From: Onthophagus taurus
Taxonomy: Eukaryota > Arthropoda > Insecta > Coleoptera > Scarabaeidae
NCBI RefSeq assembly: GCF_036711975.1
Contig: NC_091976.1
Span: forward strand, 1,116,001 to 1,180,000
Length of the DNA: 64,000 nucleotides
Direction: 5' to 3'
The notes beneath the pieces were generated by a model. It saw nothing but the letters and a program-made list of their open reading frames with translations, was not told the DNA's origin and made no database searches. How positions within the stretch are numbered: position 1 is the first letter of the stretch; each line of letters starts with the position of its first letter. Position numbers and translations under genes: made by a program. Shown piece after piece: positions 45,770-57,455 of the stretch.

Positions 45770-46362
45770 TTTTCCACGTCCTTCATTGGTTGGTTGGTTG
45801 GGAAGGGTGTCGGTAGAACTCGCGGGGCAACCACCTTCCCGTGGTGAGTTCTGAGCCGTCAAAAAAAGGGCGAGCCAAGAGCTGCACAACTTCAGCCTCC
45901 CTCTCCACCCCTACAAGATAAAGGGGCAGGGAGAGGGATTAATTTTTCGACTTTGAGCCCCAAGGTTGTTTTGTATAAAAATTCAAATAGATAAATCAAC
46001 TTTCATACTGGTTTACACCACCTGCAATTCTGGCTATTTTTAACAAAAAATGGCCTTTTCAACCCCCACCACGGTGTGGAAAGGGTGTGGGGTAGGAGGG
46101 GTTCGCATTTTTTTTCTTGTAGTGTACTTCAAGATTATGCTATGTACAAAAAATTAGCTCGATCGGACATCATTTACACCTCCTACGATTTTTCGTATCT
46201 GTTCAAATTCCTAAACTTTGAATGCGATGCGCGAACGGAAGATATTGCCCGATTTCAAAATTTTTTTTTCTCTGAGTTCGTATTAACGAGTAGCAAGTTT
46301 TCTGCACTATTACGATTCGATTCGGAAACTTTTGGGTTTTTCACTCCGGTCTACTATACATA
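45770..46362. other. Spacer with a GC-rich structured patch
   Basis: About 45800-45860 can pair (AGAACTC with GAGTTCT, and ACCAC with GTGGT inside). A further GC-rich patch follows to about 45940. Nothing resembling a tRNA is visible. The frame at 46076-46381 runs into the mariner end and is not supported. Confidence 0.4.
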
Positions 46363-49225
46363 CGGTGTGTCCGTAAAGTAGCGGATATAGGCGATAAAGT
46401 CATTATAAATGGTTTATGGATGAATTCCTGAAACGGGTCTAAAGATTTATTGTTTTTGCGCTATTTTAAACGAGTTACTTTGACGTCATTGATACTTTTT
46501 TTTAAATGGCAATTCAACATTTTTATTACGGAATATGAAAGAAGATTTCTTTCTGAATTTAATACAGTCAAAATTAATATTGATTACATAAGAAAATTTT
46601 TGAGAAAAATGACTTTCAAGTTTAACTACTATCAATTGCTTTTAAACAATTTTTTAAGTGTCAAAAAGTGATTTAGTACAGCTTGTTGAAGTGTGGTGAC
46701 GCGCCATCTTGTTGGAATTGAGTTGGGTCAACATTATGATATCGTTTTGAACAAATCTAAACATCTCTCTTCAGTTAAGTTTTCCTTAAGAGAGTAAGGA
46801 CCCAGGACAGTATCCCGTATTACTTCGCTCTATACACTGATCTATTCGCGGACATTGAGTGTGCGACTTTCTTGCCCAATGTGGATTTTGGATAGCCCAA
46901 TACCGACAATTTTGTCTATACTCATTTGTCCACTTATACGAAACAATTATGTTTTTGACAAAGTCTTCGTTGCAAAATTGTTGTTGCAAAAACTACGGCT
47001 CATTGCTCTTGAATGAGTATATAGGAATAATATTTTACGGTTTTTAACCCTTAACCCGAAGCATTGAAATATCAACCTTATTAGAAACAACATGTCTACC
47101 AGACCTTGATTTTTGAAAATTCAAATATACAACTTCATTCATAGTAATAACTGCTCAAATTATAATTATTAATTTTCGACTACATTCTAAGGAAATTGGC
47201 TTGGAACAACGGATGCAACAATAATTCGTTTTTCTGCCAAATACTGCAAGTTTTTCTTGCCATCGGGAACAGTATTTTCATCATTGTGGACTTGATGTGC
47301 AACAGCAAATCTCAAAAGATTTAGACCGCAGTTCCCCAGGAAGGTTTGTTGTTAGTGTTTGCCTTAGATGAGGTTCTAACAGTTCAAAAACCAAAAACCC
47401 TAGTACTGATGTTTACTAGGGTGTAAAATACAGCTAATGTATTATATAAAATTAGCGCATTTCATATCGAGAACATCAACTCTTGACTGGTATAGTTGTA
47501 ACGTTTAATTATTTCTGGCTTTCCAAGTTCATTGTCTTTAGAATGGTGCATAGTTTAAACTAATAAAACTACTCTATTGCGTAAAGCCATAATTTTTGCT
47601 ATTGGCGTAAAATAGTTATCTACAGTTACGTTTCCGTTTGATCTTTCGATAGGTTTACACAATCTAATCACACATTGTGAAGGCTTAGATAGTTTTCTCT
47701 CTTCTTCAGAAAGCCCTACACCCACCATCAGCATCTTTTCCTGCGTAAATGTAGCCATTGTAGAAATATGCATTGCGTATGGTCATGCACATTACTTTTA
47801 TGCCATGTTTAGCTGGCTTGCTAGGCATGCATATACGAAAATGACAATTACCTCTAAAAGGTATAAAGTACATTTCCTACGGAAAATAGTTTTTGGCTGT
47901 TTGAAACGAATTTGTCAAAAATATCAGAGATGTTGGATTCGACTTCTTTCGTTCTTCCCCATCTACGCTGTTATCAAATCTGAGGTTGGTTAGTAAAATT
48001 TCGAACCTTTTAACAGACATTGTCGTTCTAAAATGGGCCGTCCCAAATAATCTTTGGAAAATAGGGATAATATGTCCTCATGTGAGGATTTCATAATTGA
48101 TGACAATATAAGGAGTCCAATCAGCGCTTAGTGCATCGATTAGTGCATTCCAAATCTCTTCTTTAGAAGGATTATTTCCTAAATTTCTACCAATTGTAGT
48201 TAGCCTTGGTAAACCAGTAATGATATTATGCGATCTGGTTTCAGTGTTTCTTATTGGTTCAGTCGACATCCACTGAAAACCATTTTTGCCACATTATATG
48301 ACTTCGTCGGATATGTCCAGGAAATCATCAGCTGACTTTAATCATTACTATACTCTAAAATATAATCAGGATCTTGGTCCGAATCATCTGCTATTTCATC
48401 AGGTTCTTCGTTCGATAAATATAAACTTGTTCCGTTAGCCAACATTTCGTGTACCTTATTTTCAAAATCTGGATCGTTCAAATTTATTCGGGTATCATGT
48501 CTACTAGGACTTGGTTTATCCATAGTTGCTACTTTTGTTTAGTATATATATGGAACTAGAAACATTGGTCTATAGGACCTCCTTACCGTAATTTGAAACA
48601 ACTGGTTTCATAGACTTGCTCGTTTCTAGAGTCTACTACTCACATCACACTGCACTATGACAATTCAAACTGTCAGCTGGACCTATGTTTCAGGTTAAGG
48701 GTTAAAATTTTGTGAGCCATTGATTTACTAATGTGCAAATTCGACCCAATACCTCTTACAGTAACAACAGAGTTTTCTTGGGTACCCAAAACCACGTTTT
48801 GATGAACCTCCAATGAAACATTTGATCGGCCAGAGTTTGAGAAATCTCGTAGATGCCCATGCTTTTTAAATTTAATCATTAAAGTTGTCAACTACTTACT
48901 AAATCAGTTTTTGACACTTAGAAAGTTGTTTGACATAGTTGGTTACCATAGTTACTCATGGCAACTGCTTTTTGTCATATCAAGCAAATTTGAAGTAATT
49001 TTCCTTGAAAATTTTTTTATGTAACCAATGTTAATATTGACTGTATTAGATTCAGAAACAAATTCACTTTCATATTCCGTTAGTCGTTTAAAAATTGCCA
49101 ACGGATTTGATATCTACAGCAAAAAAATGCAAAAAATTTAAATCTTTAGACCCGTTTCAAGGATTTTTCCATAAATCGTTTTTAACAATTTTATCGCCTA
49201 TATCCGCTACTTTGCGGACACGCTG
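46363..49225 (-). mobile_element. Tc1/mariner element with a piggyBac inside
   Basis: TA flanks the element (46361-46362, 49226-49227). The ends are CGGTGTGTCCGTAAAGTAGC on the left and the inverse of CAGCGTGTCCGCAAAGTAGC on the right. The transposase reads on the minus strand: a helix-turn-helix part (NVVLGTQENSVVTVRGIGSN and HISKSMAHKIL, near 48820-48690) then, after the piggyBac, NCRYWAIQNPHWARKSHTQC (near 46920-46860). Without the piggyBac it is about 1.2 kb, close to normal mariner size, but it is frame-shifted and lacks the final catalytic part. Confidence 0.85.
47048..48701 (-). mobile_element. Second piggyBac-family element, nested in the mariner
   Basis: TTAA flanks it (47044-47047, 48702-48705). 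The ends are CCCTTAACCCGAAGCAT and the inverse of CCCTTAACCTGAAACAT. On the minus strand are pieces of transposase: an acidic N-terminus (MDKPSPSRHDTRINLNDPDF, 48523-48338), a short middle part, and a block with KPIERSNGNVTVDNYFTP (47773-47555). Most of the catalytic core is deleted. Its terminal repeats differ from those of the element at 26762-29042, so it is a separate subfamily. Confidence 0.88.
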
Positions 49226-49392
49226 TATATTAGCTATGAAACACGTGGCTGTTTTGAAATTATGAAAACACTCTAAAACCCATGAAAATTTCTTTGAAAC
49301 AGTTCGAATTCAAATGGACATCGGATTCAGGGTCGTAAAATTGTAGTTGACCAAATAAGCAATCAAGATATTAATTGTGACTACTCATATAT

Positions 49393-49525
49393 TATACAAC
49401 AAGACGATCGAAAATACTCGATAATACGAGACGTATTGCCTGAAACACCACGAGACCGAAGGTCGAGTGGTGTTTTTTAAGGCAATACGTCGAGATTCGA
49501 GCATTTTCGATTGTCGTGTTGTATA
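49393..49525. repeat. 133-base hairpin
   Basis: The sequence TATACAACAAGACGATCGAA pairs with its near-inverse at the right edge. The centre is CACCACGAGACC-GAAGGTCGAGTGGTG. It has no target duplication that I can define. It lies immediately before the element at 49530. Confidence 0.65.
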
Positions 49526-49529
49526 TGGC

Positions 49530-49801
49530 TAGACTATTTCATGAATAAAAAATATACATATTTTTAGAATTTTTATATTTTTTTAATAAATTACATTGAT
49601 TGTTATGGAAACATGCATGGATGTCTCGAAATTAATTAAATGTCAAACAAGCGATAATACAAAGGTTCGTATTACAGCGATAATACAAAGGTTCGTATTA
49701 TCGTTCTCCATGGTTACGGCCAAATAACCGCTGAAATACTCGCAATTGACGGAAAACAGCCAATTCTTATTGGCTGTTAACGTTATGAATGAAATAGTCT
49801 A
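49530..49801. mobile_element. 272-base MITE-like element
   Basis: The ends TAGACTATTTCATGAATAA and the inverse TTATGAATGAAATAGTCTA bound the segment. It contains a tandem pair of GCGATAATACAAAGGTTCGT near 49650-49695 and a small hairpin (AACAGCCAAT-TCT-TATTGGCTGTT). The target duplication may be TA. No ORF is present. The hairpin at 49393-49525 could be part of the same larger element. Confidence 0.6.
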
Positions 49802-50047
49802 AATAATAATATAATAACAATAATATCATTATTATGTATATAATTGCCATACAAGTATTGTATGTGCATGTCAAAAGATGAAGAAACAATAAAGAAAATA
49901 TGTAAATTGCTTAATCTTAAATAATTATTGTTTCTTCAAAGAACTCACGCATTTCATTGGAAAGGTTTCGTCCCAAGTAACTCTTTAGCTTTACTTTTAA
50001 ATCTTGTCATCGTTAAGTTAAACTGATTTCTATTTCTAATATGGAAT

Positions 50048-50347
50048 TCATGCGTTCGTTGCATTTCTTTGAAGATTTTCATTAATCACCACACCAAGAA
50101 ATTTGACGCTATGGGCAGTTGCCAGCTCCTCACCTCTATATTTCACCGTCACTCTATCTCTGACACTAGTTATATCATATTCGATAACTTCGGTTTTGAT
50201 ATTTAATTTAGTATTATTTGTATGAAACCATCGTTCTAAACATGCTATTGTTTTAATGATGACTTCTTCACGGTTATTCCTCCAAGAACAAGTTACACAG
50301 GTATTCCCTGCATATAATACAACTGATAGATCGACCTTATCAAGCAC
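50048..50347 (-). pseudogene. Reverse transcriptase fragment with a lost catalytic box
   Basis: The segment LYAGNTCVTCS stands where LYADDT is expected, followed by LERWFHTNNTKLNIKTEVI and VKFLGVVINENL, the usual spacing in LINE reverse transcriptases. Both catalytic Asp are replaced, and the flanks are not coding. An (AAT)-rich tract at 49806-49830 may be its old 3' tail. Confidence 0.65.
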
Positions 50348-50518
50348 GGAATTTATATACAGAGTGTTTCTTTTATGGCATAATTTTAATCACAAATACT
50401 AGAGTAAATACGATGGCGATTCGTGTAAAATTTTTTTCTATAAACCCATAAATGGCTATACCTAATTACAAATAATGACTAGGTGAAAAAATTCTAGTGA
50501 AAGTTTGTTAGTTTAATA

Positions 50519-50770
50519 GGTCGAGGTGGCCCAATTGTCTGGTCATTACGATCGCCTGACCTCAATCCTCTTGATTTTCATTTCTGGGGTCACTTAAAAA
50601 GCATAGTGTACGCCACCAAAGCTAATACTGAGCAAGAATTGCGAAATCGGATACATGCTGCTGCCGAGATAATCCGCAAACACTCTGGTTTAGGCCCCGC
50701 TAGTGAAAGATCGTGTATTCGGCGAGCTCAGTTGTGTATAACTTCGATCACTTACTATAATGCTATTTAA
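50519..50770 (+). pseudogene. C-terminal piece of a Tc1/mariner transposase
   Basis: An 83-codon frame opening mid-gene reads IVWSLRSPDLNPLDFHFWGH followed by LKSIVYATKANTEQELRNRI and a stop at 50768. SPDL supplies the last catalytic Asp of mariner-type enzymes. It matches the relic at 31.2-35.2 kb. The following 50800-51056 also matches the 3' flank of B5 in inverse orientation. Confidence 0.75.
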
Positions 50771-51056
50771 AATGTGCTAGGTATTCTATTAGTCATTATT
50801 TGCCATGAGAAATAAATCCCTAAGTTTATGCGTATAGGTTGATAATCATTCTATCAACTAATATTTTATTATGGGCTGTTATTGCTTTAGTCTTTCTAGA
50901 TCTATTGAATAATGCTATAATATGTCTGATATTCCATTAAGAGAAAACAAAATTGTGAGATTGATTTGTAATTGGTAAAGATAACATAATTTTAGTTGTT
51001 TTATATTAATATTTTATTTCATTTTATTTCATTTTGACATTAATTATGTATAAGAT

Positions 51057-51779
51057 TTAAGCTTCAATGGCGTTATTAAGAACGTTTTGAAGGGCACTTT
51101 GCATACCGCTAAACGATTGGTTGCATATATTATCTTTGGAGTTTCCGGTGGCGATATCCACGTTCGAATTACCCGAATTGGAAATGGAACAGTTGCTGAA
51201 AATAAATCAAATTAAATAAATAAAACTTGATTCTTCAGGAAAACTTACGTTTTAGAACACACTGGTGCAATTTGTTTGATCTTGCAATTAGATGCATCAC
51301 CAACTGCGAAAGTAACTGATACATTGATGGTGATGTCCACATCAACATAAGTAATAACACAAACACCAAGACCAATTTGGATCAATCCTAAGAGTTTCAC
51401 CACGACTACTGCGTTTAAGTTCAAGTCAATATCAACAGCGACTCCAATGCTGATTACCGCGGTTACAACTCCACCGGAAGTTGTTTCGTTGTAAGATATT
51501 TCTGTGCCAGCGTTAACTAATACAGCAATTGTGGTACAATCAAGTTCAACGGATACTCCAATAACAACCAATCCGAGCTAAATTAGAATCACATTTAAAA
51601 CGATATATTTGAAGAAAAAAAATACTTACCAAATTGATGTTAGCTTGGATGTTAATATCTGGAAGTGAAACTGTGGCAGCTGTATTAAGACAAGCGGAAA
51701 TCTTATTTTGACAGGTTTGAGTAGCTGGTTGGGTTGCCCATGATGTGGCTAATCCAAAAAGTACCAAAAGATATTTCAT
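51057..51779 (-). CDS. Secreted cluster protein, copy B8
   Basis: The exons are 51779-51630, 51577-51249 and 51195-51057, giving 205 residues. One codon is missing from the signal peptide (GLATS for GLIATS), and GLF replaces GLL. Thr replaces Ala at residue 34 of the reference numbering (CLNTAATV). The last exon 2 residues are CSKT because the donor follows AAAAC. The tail has MQSALQNV. These changes should not disable secretion. Confidence 0.85.
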
Positions 51780-52276
51780 TTTTAAAACAAGCTTCGAATT
51801 GGCTTTGAACTAAGTCGAAGTGATGCAGTTTGTGCCGTATCGTTTACCTTATATACTCGATTAATTTGGGGTATCATTGCCTTTTTAATATCATGTTGTA
51901 AAATTTAATTTTTGTTTGTCAAGTTAAAGGATAAATTTGTCTGGGTAAACACAATCAAGATTTTCAATAGTCTGATTTTAATTATTTTGTTTTATTAACG
52001 TCTTATTAAAAACGATTAAATTTGCCAATGATTTTCAAAAATTTTTATATCTGAAGATTTAAATGTCAATAAATATTGAGATTTTATTAATGATGTTGTA
52101 AACACAAAATTATTTTGAAGTTATCAATACCAAAACAAATCTTTACAATCGCAAAATAACGATAATGAGTAAGACTCATTAATAAGCTTGGTATATAAAG
52201 CATCGAAATTAGCAGTGTATACATCAAACACAGCAGAGTCGATTTGTGACAGACGGTTTTTAACAGACTAAAAAAA
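51780..52276. promoter_or_regulatory. Bidirectional promoter of pair B8/A8
   Basis: TATA boxes lie at 51849-51855 (minus) and 52192-52198 (plus). The AATGAGTAAGACTCATT repeat near 52164 and the GTAAACA block near 51946 are kept. Confidence 0.66.
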
Positions 52277-53001
52277 ATGAAATATATTTTGGTACTTTTT
52301 GGTTTAATCGCCACATCATGGGCAACTCAACCAGCTACTCAAACCTGTCAAAACAAGATTTCCGCTTGTCTCAATGCAGCTGCCACAATTTCACTTCCAG
52401 ATATTAACATCCAAGCCAACATAAACTTGGTAAGTATTTTTTTTTTCTGAAAACATCATTTTAAATTTGAGAAATAAAGCTCTGATTGGTTGTTATTGGA
52501 GTATCCGTTGAACTTGATTGTACCACAATTGCTGTATTGGTTAACGCTGGCACTGAAATATCTTACAACGAAACAACTTCCGGTGGAGTTGTAACCGCAG
52601 TAATCAGCATAGGAGTTGCTGTTGATATTGACTTAAACTTAAACGCAGTAGTTGTCGTGAAACTCATAGGATTGATCCAAATTGGTCTTGGTGTTTGTGT
52701 TATTACTTATGTTGATGTGGACATCACCATCAATGTATCAGTTACTTTCGCGGTTGGTGATGCATCTAATTGCAAGATAAAACAAATTGCACCAGTCTGT
52801 TCTAAATCGTAAGTCTTTCTTTCAAAATCAATTTTTTTTAATTTAATTTGATTTATTTCCAGCAACTGTTCCATTTCTAATTCGGGTAATTCGAACGTTG
52901 ATAATTCCACTGGAAACTCCAAAGATGAAATTTGCAACCAATCGTTCAGCGGTATGCAAAACTCTCTTCAAAATGTTCTTAATAACGCCATTGAAGCTTA
53001 A
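52277..53001 (+). pseudogene. Cluster gene copy A8 with a premature stop
   Basis: The exons by homology are 52277-52429, 52480-52808 and 52863-53001. The first codons of exon 2, CTC GGA TTG in the other copies, read CTC TGA TTG, so Gly53 becomes a stop. The intron 1 acceptor has also lost its usual TTTTAATTTAG and reads GAAATAAAG. Exons 2 and 3 are otherwise open (KLIGLIQ, NVSV, APVC, DNSTGNSKDEIC). Unless another acceptor is used, the product would be only a 52-residue fragment including the signal peptide. Confidence 0.8.
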
Positions 53002-54080
53002 ATCTTATAATTGATTTTTCTTATACAAAATGGTAAAATAAAATAAATATCGATTGAATAATTTTTATTGGTGTACTTTCTTTATACGAATCATCTCAAT
53101 TGTTACATGAGATGTTATTAACGCTATTCGGCCTTGATACCATCGGTACACTATATTTCATTATTGAAAATAAACAGGAACCTTGGAAACCTAGGAAAAT
53201 TGGTTTTTACAGAAAATTCTATGCCCAGAGTAAACTAAAAGCATGGATGCTATGAAAACCGACATATTAATATCTACTACAATAACATCTCATAAACCAG
53301 CAAAGTTCTTAAAACCTTTAAAATATTCGTCTTAACGAACACATCTACTGAGTGGTACAAAGAGAGTACAATAAAAATCTGTGGGTAACCAAAGTCTAAG
53401 ACACTAGATAACATATTTTTTCAGCATAAATCTTACCACAAATAATATATAATTCTGCACAATATACTGCATTCAATGTCCCCCACTTTTGAGCATAAGA
53501 AAAATTTCTGTCATTGTCAAGTTAATAATCAAGTTTATGTTAGTAAAGTGACTCACATACATTAATTAAAAATTAGCCGCTTTTTGAATGATGCTGGTTA
53601 TAGTGTTAACAATAAATATTAACATGACATATATTAAACTGTTGGGCAAACTAAGTTTTCCTGATTTTCAGGCAAATCATCTGATAAACCGTCTTAAGTT
53701 TAGATTGACTGACACATTGATAGATAGGCTGATTCATAAATCAGATGAACGTCACTCATTTTCATAGGATTAAGTTATCCAATGTGTACACGTTCATTTC
53801 AGACTTTGGGTGAAAGAAGATATTCTAAAACATTGCATATTCTTAGTGTTATCAAACATTCATTATCATCGTTATTGATAAATGAACATACTGCTGTTCC
53901 TGTCCTCTTTAACAAAACCTTATTAATTAATTGTGATTAAAAACGCACGTTAATCACTTAAAATATTTTCCAGCTGTGTCAAATTCTCAATTTTTATTCA
54001 ATTACCCTCGATCTTGATTATGTTAAGTTCTAAGAAACTCGTATAGCTATTTTAATATGATGCTTTTCGAACACCTGAGT
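53002..54080. other. AT-rich spacer at the cluster edge
   Basis: No gene, long repeat or transposon end was seen. AATAAA signals for A8 lie near 53039. From here on, no further copy of the cluster gene was found in the window. Confidence 0.5.
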
Positions 54081-55130
54081 AATAATAATAATAATATAAT
54101 AATAATAAATGCTTTATTCCAACAGGTCTCCACCCAATTACAGGAATACAAAAAGAAAAAAAAATACAAATGTAGTAATATACAAAAAATAATAGGTAGT
54201 AATGATAACAATTGTAAGATATATGAATATATCAAAATGGAAAAATAGTATTGAACATATAATGAATAGCAATCAAGGCGAAAAGGTATATTAGCGATTA
54301 ATAATTGTGAAGTGATGTATGATTTTATTGTTAATGAATGACCAGGTATCGGTAAAAATGTCGCATTAAGTCTTGGTAAATCTGTGAACAGTCAATCAAA
54401 TCGTGAAGTAAACTATACAAAAATCTCACAGCGACATCAAATCGGTTCAGTAATATACTGTAATCAATACCTCTAGGGGGATATATTTGGTCAATTCGGT
54501 AAGACAAAAACTTTAAGAATAATCTTTGAATGCGCTCTAATAAATCAACATGTACAGCATAAAAAGGTTGCCAAATCAAAGATGCGTATTCAAGGCTCGA
54601 ACGAATCAGAGCATTAAAAATAGTAAGAAGGCCGACGGTTCAAAATTCTTTACAATGGCGATATATAAAACCATAAGTTCGATAACATTTCACGCACAGA
54701 TTAGTTGCGTGGTCTATGAATGTTAGTTTTGAATTAAAAGTTACTCCCAAGTCTGTAATATTATTAGTGCACTGCAAGACTTCATTACCGAGACAGTACT
54801 CTGTGTGTATCAGCGATCTTCTGGTGTGGGAAACAACGGCGCACTTCGACACATTTAAAAACAATCGGTTATTCGCGCACCACTCGATAACACTATCCAA
54901 ACCACTCTGAAGAACAACACTATCCGCTGAACAGTGAACTAAGGTAAAAATTTTTAGGTCATCAGCAAAAAGTAGTTTACCGCAATCAATGGAGTCCGTG
55001 ATGTCATTGATGAAGATGAGAAATAGAAGTGGACCCAGGTTTGAACCTTGAGGCACTTCCGATGTTGGCCAAATAGGATACGAACTGCTGTTGAAGTATC
55101 TGCTCTCTATCTCGAAGGTAAGACTCCATA
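54081..55130 (-). mobile_element. 5'-truncated Jockey-like LINE
   Basis: The 3' tail is an (ATA)n run at 54081-54110. Minus-strand frames give GSNLGPLLFLIFINDI, LLFADDLKIF (catalytic box), WCANNRLFLNVSKCAVVSHT and DLGVTFNSKLTFIDH (55056-54640), then the C-terminal piece MIWQPFYAVHVDLLERIQRL (54579-54331). It is related to the LINE at 31.3-35.1 kb by these motifs, and it is truncated before the palm domain. One frameshift near 54620 separates the two frames. Confidence 0.8.
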
Positions 55131-56521
55131 AGGGAGATCAACAATTAATATGATAGGTACAGATGAAGAGAGTAAATGGAGTTGTATGTAGACTTTTAAA
55201 AAGAATGGGCTAAATATCATAAAAGCGTTCAATGATCTATCTGTGTTTCACTTAATAATGCTTAATTTACATCATTCTTAACACATCATTAAGATCTCTT
55301 ACTTGTGGTAGAGGTAAGTCCACTAGATATTCTTTTTGCTATCGTTTCTAAAAGTGCAGAATAATCCTTTTTACTTTCTAGTGTCTGATTAAAAGGTGCT
55401 TTTTGGTTGACACATTTTAATTAAAAATTGAGGTGAGTAGTTTTCCAATAAGGGAGTAGCCATGTGTGCGCGGGATATTTTATGGATTAGTGCTTAATGG
55501 GGATAATCCGGCTATTCAAAGTCTCTTAACCAACATACTTGTTAGTACTATTCTCGAATCACACAATAATATACAGAATCAATCTTCAACCTAAGTGTCT
55601 TTTGTACTCGTTTCATTAATTTAACCAGCAACACAGCTCCGCGGATAATCTCACTGTCCTTAATCCTTAATTAATCAATTAATTAATAGTTAAAGTTAAT
55701 TGTTTCATTACTGCATAGTGATGTAAATAGTCTCTCAGTATCTTTGTCATGTATCGTAAAGTCTCATATTCATTCATAAACGCTCTGTATCTTTGTGGTA
55801 ATTCTGAATCTTTCGTTTTCCCAGTTGAAATATCGCCTTAAAACCTTAAATATGTCTGAGAATGGTGTGTTGACCACAAAACGTATATAACTTAATATAT
55901 AATTACGTATATAATCCGTAATTTTATTGATCACCAAGTAATTTATTGTCACATAATCGTTATACATCGTCTTTGCTCTTATACCATTCACCATAGTATT
56001 CCTTTTTCACATTTTAACTTCAGTAAGTTGCATTTTTCTTTAGTTGTAGAATTACATTGCATCCAATTGTTCAATAAAGCTCAGAATATGAAAGCTGTGT
56101 TAAACACATCGGGTACTTCCGCACGCGAAGTGGATAATAATGACTGTTCTAATTGTACGTTATATTTTCTAATTTTTTAAATAGCGCTTGATCCTTATGC
56201 AACACATTTAACAAATTAATTATTCCGTATTCCATCCTTACTGAAACCAGAACTATTCAGAAATTTCGTCACAAAATTAGTCATAAACCATGCTACTTTC
56301 TAAATAGCAGTTAAAAGTTAATTAAATTATATTAGTGTATAATATTTACTCCAATAAATCAGTTTTGTAAAAAAGTGGTTTGATTACTTATCAGGAAAAA
56401 AGCCACATGTTACAATACTTACATACTTCCTTATCAAATAAGTCGATAAGACATGAAAACTCCAGTTTATTGAGTTCAGTGCGTGTGACTTGACTAAACA
56501 TTGAATGAAATCTGATTAAAA
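55131..56521. other. Spacer before the small secreted-peptide gene
   Basis: No supported gene is present. The frame at 55994-55770 has no domain. A TTCAGTGCG site near 56476 fits an arthropod initiator for the next gene; a clear TATA box was not found. Confidence 0.4.
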
Positions 56522-56764
56522 ATGAGGTTTAGCAATCGATTAATAGTTTTTGTTGCCGTTTTCGTTTTACTTCTCGGTTTCTGTGCGGAATTCGGTGTAC
56601 AAGGACGAGGTGTTCGAGTTAAAAGAGAAATTATTTCCATTAAAGATTTTTTAAATCGATTTACAACGGAGTCACCGAAAAAGAGTAATATTATTACCGT
56701 TCCATGTAAAAATGGTTATATTAGGGTTAGAGGAACGTGCAGGAAGAGGATTATAATTCATTAA
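56522..56764 (+). CDS. Small secreted peptide, 80 residues, single exon
   Basis: The function is unknown. It has a strong signal peptide (residues 1-28, with the hydrophobic core LIVFVAVFVLLLGF). A short basic pro-like part (VRVKRE, a possible dibasic cleavage site) and a linker follow. The end carries two cysteines in VPCKNGYIRVRGTCRKR, and this C-x5-G/Y..G-C-R pattern is seen in several short insect secreted peptides. The start follows an AAAAATGAGG context and AATAAA comes 8 bases after the stop, so the transcript would be very compact. Precursor processing is an inference. Confidence 0.72.
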   Translation: MRFSNRLIVFVAVFVLLLGFCAEFGVQGRGVRVKREIISIKDFLNRFTTESPKKSNIITVPCKNGYIRVRGTCRKRIIIH

Positions 56765-57455
56765 TTAACAAAATAAAAATCGGTATTAATTTATTTGTCC
56801 AATTTATTGATGTATTTGTTTTAAAATTAAAATGTTTGTTTTAGGAAGAAAAAAGAATGAAAATGTTTGAATAAATTAATTATAGCCAAGTATTTGTGTA
56901 ACATAGTATTTATAAATATAAATATTGTATTATTTACTATATTCTTTGATTAGTAAAAAGTTTATTTTTTTAAATTATAATTAGTTTTTATAAACCTGTG
57001 TAATTTCAGAAATATAATGTGTTTGGTAGGTGAAAAAATGACAACAAAGGCACAAAAATTATAATGCCATAATCAAAATAATTTAAAGTAGTACTTTATT
57101 TTTACACTACAAAAAACGGTTGTAATACAGATCATTAATAATGGGAATCACAATATTCCAAAAGCACGTCAACTAATGATGTCAGCTTCAAAAATAGAAT
57201 TGATTATTAATTCTATGATATTAATGAAAGAATTTATTTCAAACGTGTTATCTGTTAGTACTGATTTTGAAAACAATAAAATGTATGATGAAGATTTTTG
57301 TTTATTTGTTAATATCAAAAAGTCTAATACGGGATCTTTTCACTTGCATAATGACATCTATGGGTTTTAGACATTTATTAAATAGAAGTTGTCCCAAAAT
57401 TTCTATTTTTGCCGTCCTAACATTTTCAACTTATCGATTTTAATGTAAATCTTAT
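56765..57455. other. AT-rich spacer
   Basis: No gene is supported. The frame at 57176-57370 shows no signal peptide or domain. Confidence 0.4.
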
